Source: Cohnella mopanensis (GTDB lineage: Bacteria; Bacillota; Bacilli; Paenibacillales; Paenibacillaceae). From it: 64,000 nucleotides of DNA. The stretch is from NCBI RefSeq assembly GCF_022352055.1, contig NZ_JAKRWM010000006.1, forward strand, positions 186,001-250,000. Reading direction: 5' to 3'. Numbering within the stretch: the first letter of the stretch is position 1; each line of letters begins with the position of its first letter. Of this stretch, positions 62,989 to 64,000 are shown piece after piece. Both the position numbers and the translations under genes were made by a program. Under the pieces are notes generated by a model. It saw only the letters and a list, made by a program, of their open reading frames with translations. It did no database searches and was not told where the DNA came from.

Positions 62989-63876
62989 TTATTCTTTCAT
63001 AGAGCCTACCATTGCGCCTTTGACGAAATATTTTTGCAAGAACGGGTAGATGAGAAGAATCGGCAACGTCGCAATCATCATCGTGGCCATCTGTAGTGCC
63101 TTCACTGTGATGGAATCTTGAACGGCACTTTGCGCGTAAGTATTCAAATTTTCTATGAGTACCTTCGTTGCTCCCGAGTTTACGATCTGCACCAGCAGCG
63201 TTTGCAACGGAATGAGCTCCTGGCTGCTAATGAAGACCGCTGGATAGAACCAGTCGTTCCATAACCCGACCGCCGTGAAGAGTCCCAGCGTCGCCATGAC
63301 CGGTCCCGATATCGGCAACACGATGCGAAAGAACACTCCGAAATTCGAGCAGCCGTCGATCCGGGCCGCTTCTTCCAACCCTGTGGGCAGCTCTTGGAAG
63401 AACGTTCTGAAGATGATCATGTTGTACACGTTGACCATCCCGTGGATGATCAAGAAAGTAAACGTATCGAATAGATGCAGATTATAGATGAGAATGAAGT
63501 ACGGAATAATTCCCCCGCTGAAATACATCGTGATTACGCAGAGGATCATGTAGCCTTTCTTAAAAACGATGCCTCGTTGAGATAATCCGTAAGCGAACAG
63601 CGACGTGAAAAACATGGAGACGACCGTACCGATAACCGTCCGCGCGATCGTAACCCCGTAAGCGTGGAAGATCAGCTTTTCTTTGAATACGATTTGGTAG
63701 TTTTCCAGCGTAAACGATCTCGGCCAGAACGTGATCCCGCCGAGCGAAGTGTCGCTGCCGACGTTGAACGAAATGGCGAGCGAGTTCCAGAACGGATAGA
63801 ACGTCAAGAACGTCAATACCGCAAGGCAGAGATAAATAATAACTTGCAAAACTTTATCCGAGAAGTTGAGTTTCAT
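62989..63876 (-). CDS. Carbohydrate ABC transporter permease (MalG/YtcP-like)
   Basis: The 295-residue protein has six membrane helices. The EAA loop reads E-E-A-A-R-I-D-G-C-S-N-F-G-V-F-F-R-I-V-L-P-I-S-G-P, and it ends G-A-M-V-G-S-M-K-E, the standard end of this group. It lies 79 bases upstream of the binding-protein gene and 37 bases downstream of the partner permease. No ATPase is seen, as is usual for systems that share an MsmX-type ATPase. Confidence 0.93.
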   Translation of the reverse strand: MKLNFSDKVLQVIIYLCLAVLTFLTFYPFWNSLAISFNVGSDTSLGGITFWPRSFTLENYQIVFKEKLIFHAYGVTIARTVIGTVVSMFFTSLFAYGLSQRGIVFKKGYMILCVITMYFSGGIIPYFILIYNLHLFDTFTFLIIHGMVNVYNMIIFRTFFQELPTGLEEAARIDGCSNFGVFFRIVLPISGPVMATLGLFTAVGLWNDWFYPAVFISSQELIPLQTLLVQIVNSGATKVLIENLNTYAQSAVQDSITVKALQMATMMIATLPILLIYPFLQKYFVKGAMVGSMKE

Positions 63877-63913
63877 CGTATCGCATCCGTTTCCTGAAGT
63901 ATGCGTTGTTGAC

Positions 63914-64000
63914 TTACCATAGGCTTGCTTTGCCCAAGCGACGAGCGATGCCGTTCGCGATGAACAACAGGATGACGCTCAACACCGATTTGAATAATCC
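63914..64000 (-). CDS. Sugar ABC transporter permease (LplB-like), C-terminal end only
   Basis: The last 28 codons are visible: G-L-F-K-S-V-L-S-V-I-L-L-F-I-A-N-G-I-A-R then R-L-G-K-A-S-L-W-stop. This is the characteristic final helix and tail of LplB/MalF-type permeases. The rest lies beyond the window. Confidence 0.85.
   Translation of the reverse strand, partial: GLFKSVLSVILLFIANGIARRLGKASLW

Noticed and set aside
1..64000. tRNA, rRNA, riboswitch, insertion sequence, prophage or defence system
   Set aside because: Read through by eye on both strands. No cloverleaf or rRNA sequence, no conserved riboswitch core, no transposase or integrase, and no recognisable restriction, toxin-antitoxin or CRISPR-associated gene was found. 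A covariance-model search would be needed to exclude small RNAs.

Overview
The window looks like a chromosomal segment from a Gram-positive, spore-former-type Firmicute of the Paenibacillaceae (Paenibacillus/Cohnella-like). The basis is: three very large S-layer-homology (SLH) surface proteins, strong AGGAGG-type ribosome binding sites, YesM/YesN two-component genes next to an LplB/MalG-type sugar ABC transporter, lipoprotein signal peptides, a DNA topoisomerase III, and many compact rho-independent terminators. The species call is inference. No tRNA, rRNA, transposase, phage gene or CRISPR array was seen.

Layout. 1-4.5 kb: the 3' part of a molybdopterin oxidoreductase, then a pair of flavin-monooxygenase-type genes read divergently, with a stand-alone IF-3 paralogue between them. 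4.5-9.4 kb: an ECF sigma factor with a SnoaL-like tail, a short MerR regulator overlapping a two-domain VOC protein behind a textbook 19-bp-spacer MerR promoter, and a three-gene ABC-2 exporter. 9.6-23 kb: a beta-lactamase-like lipoprotein, a CAP-domain protein followed in frame by a CheY tail fragment, a 2329-residue SLH protein, and a MalT-like STAND regulator ending in an OmpR-type wing plus BTAD domain. 23-28.5 kb: four regulator/target pairs or near pairs (MmyB-type HTH/MFS, HxlR/SRPBCC, LysR/SDR), each with a visible palindrome between the divergent genes. The HxlR gene appears to be leaderless.

28.8-45.7 kb: a second SLH protein, an esterase, an AraC regulator, a sulfatase, a degraded methyl-accepting chemotaxis protein tail that runs into an 11-copy minisatellite with a 154-bp higher-order period, a third SLH protein, and a 1445-residue regulator made of an N-lobe-less pseudokinase, a STAND ATPase, a GAF-like region and a LuxR helix-turn-helix. 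45.9-52.8 kb: topoisomerase III and an OmpR-type two-component system with an MMPL exporter. 52.8-64 kb: a secreted GH81 beta-1,3-glucanase with four discoidin-like modules, converging on a YesM/YesN pair, a solute-binding lipoprotein and two permeases; together they look like a beta-glucan foraging locus.

The most notable signals are: two independent cases of a giant STAND/TPR regulator placed directly upstream of, and in the same direction as, a giant SLH surface protein; the pseudokinase with all three catalytic motifs lost; the minisatellite that seems to have grown from a chemotaxis gene remnant; the leaderless HxlR promoter with its shared operators; and the IF-3 paralogue that has lost conserved RNA-contact residues. 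All functional statements rest on reading the sequence and on family knowledge; no database search was run.
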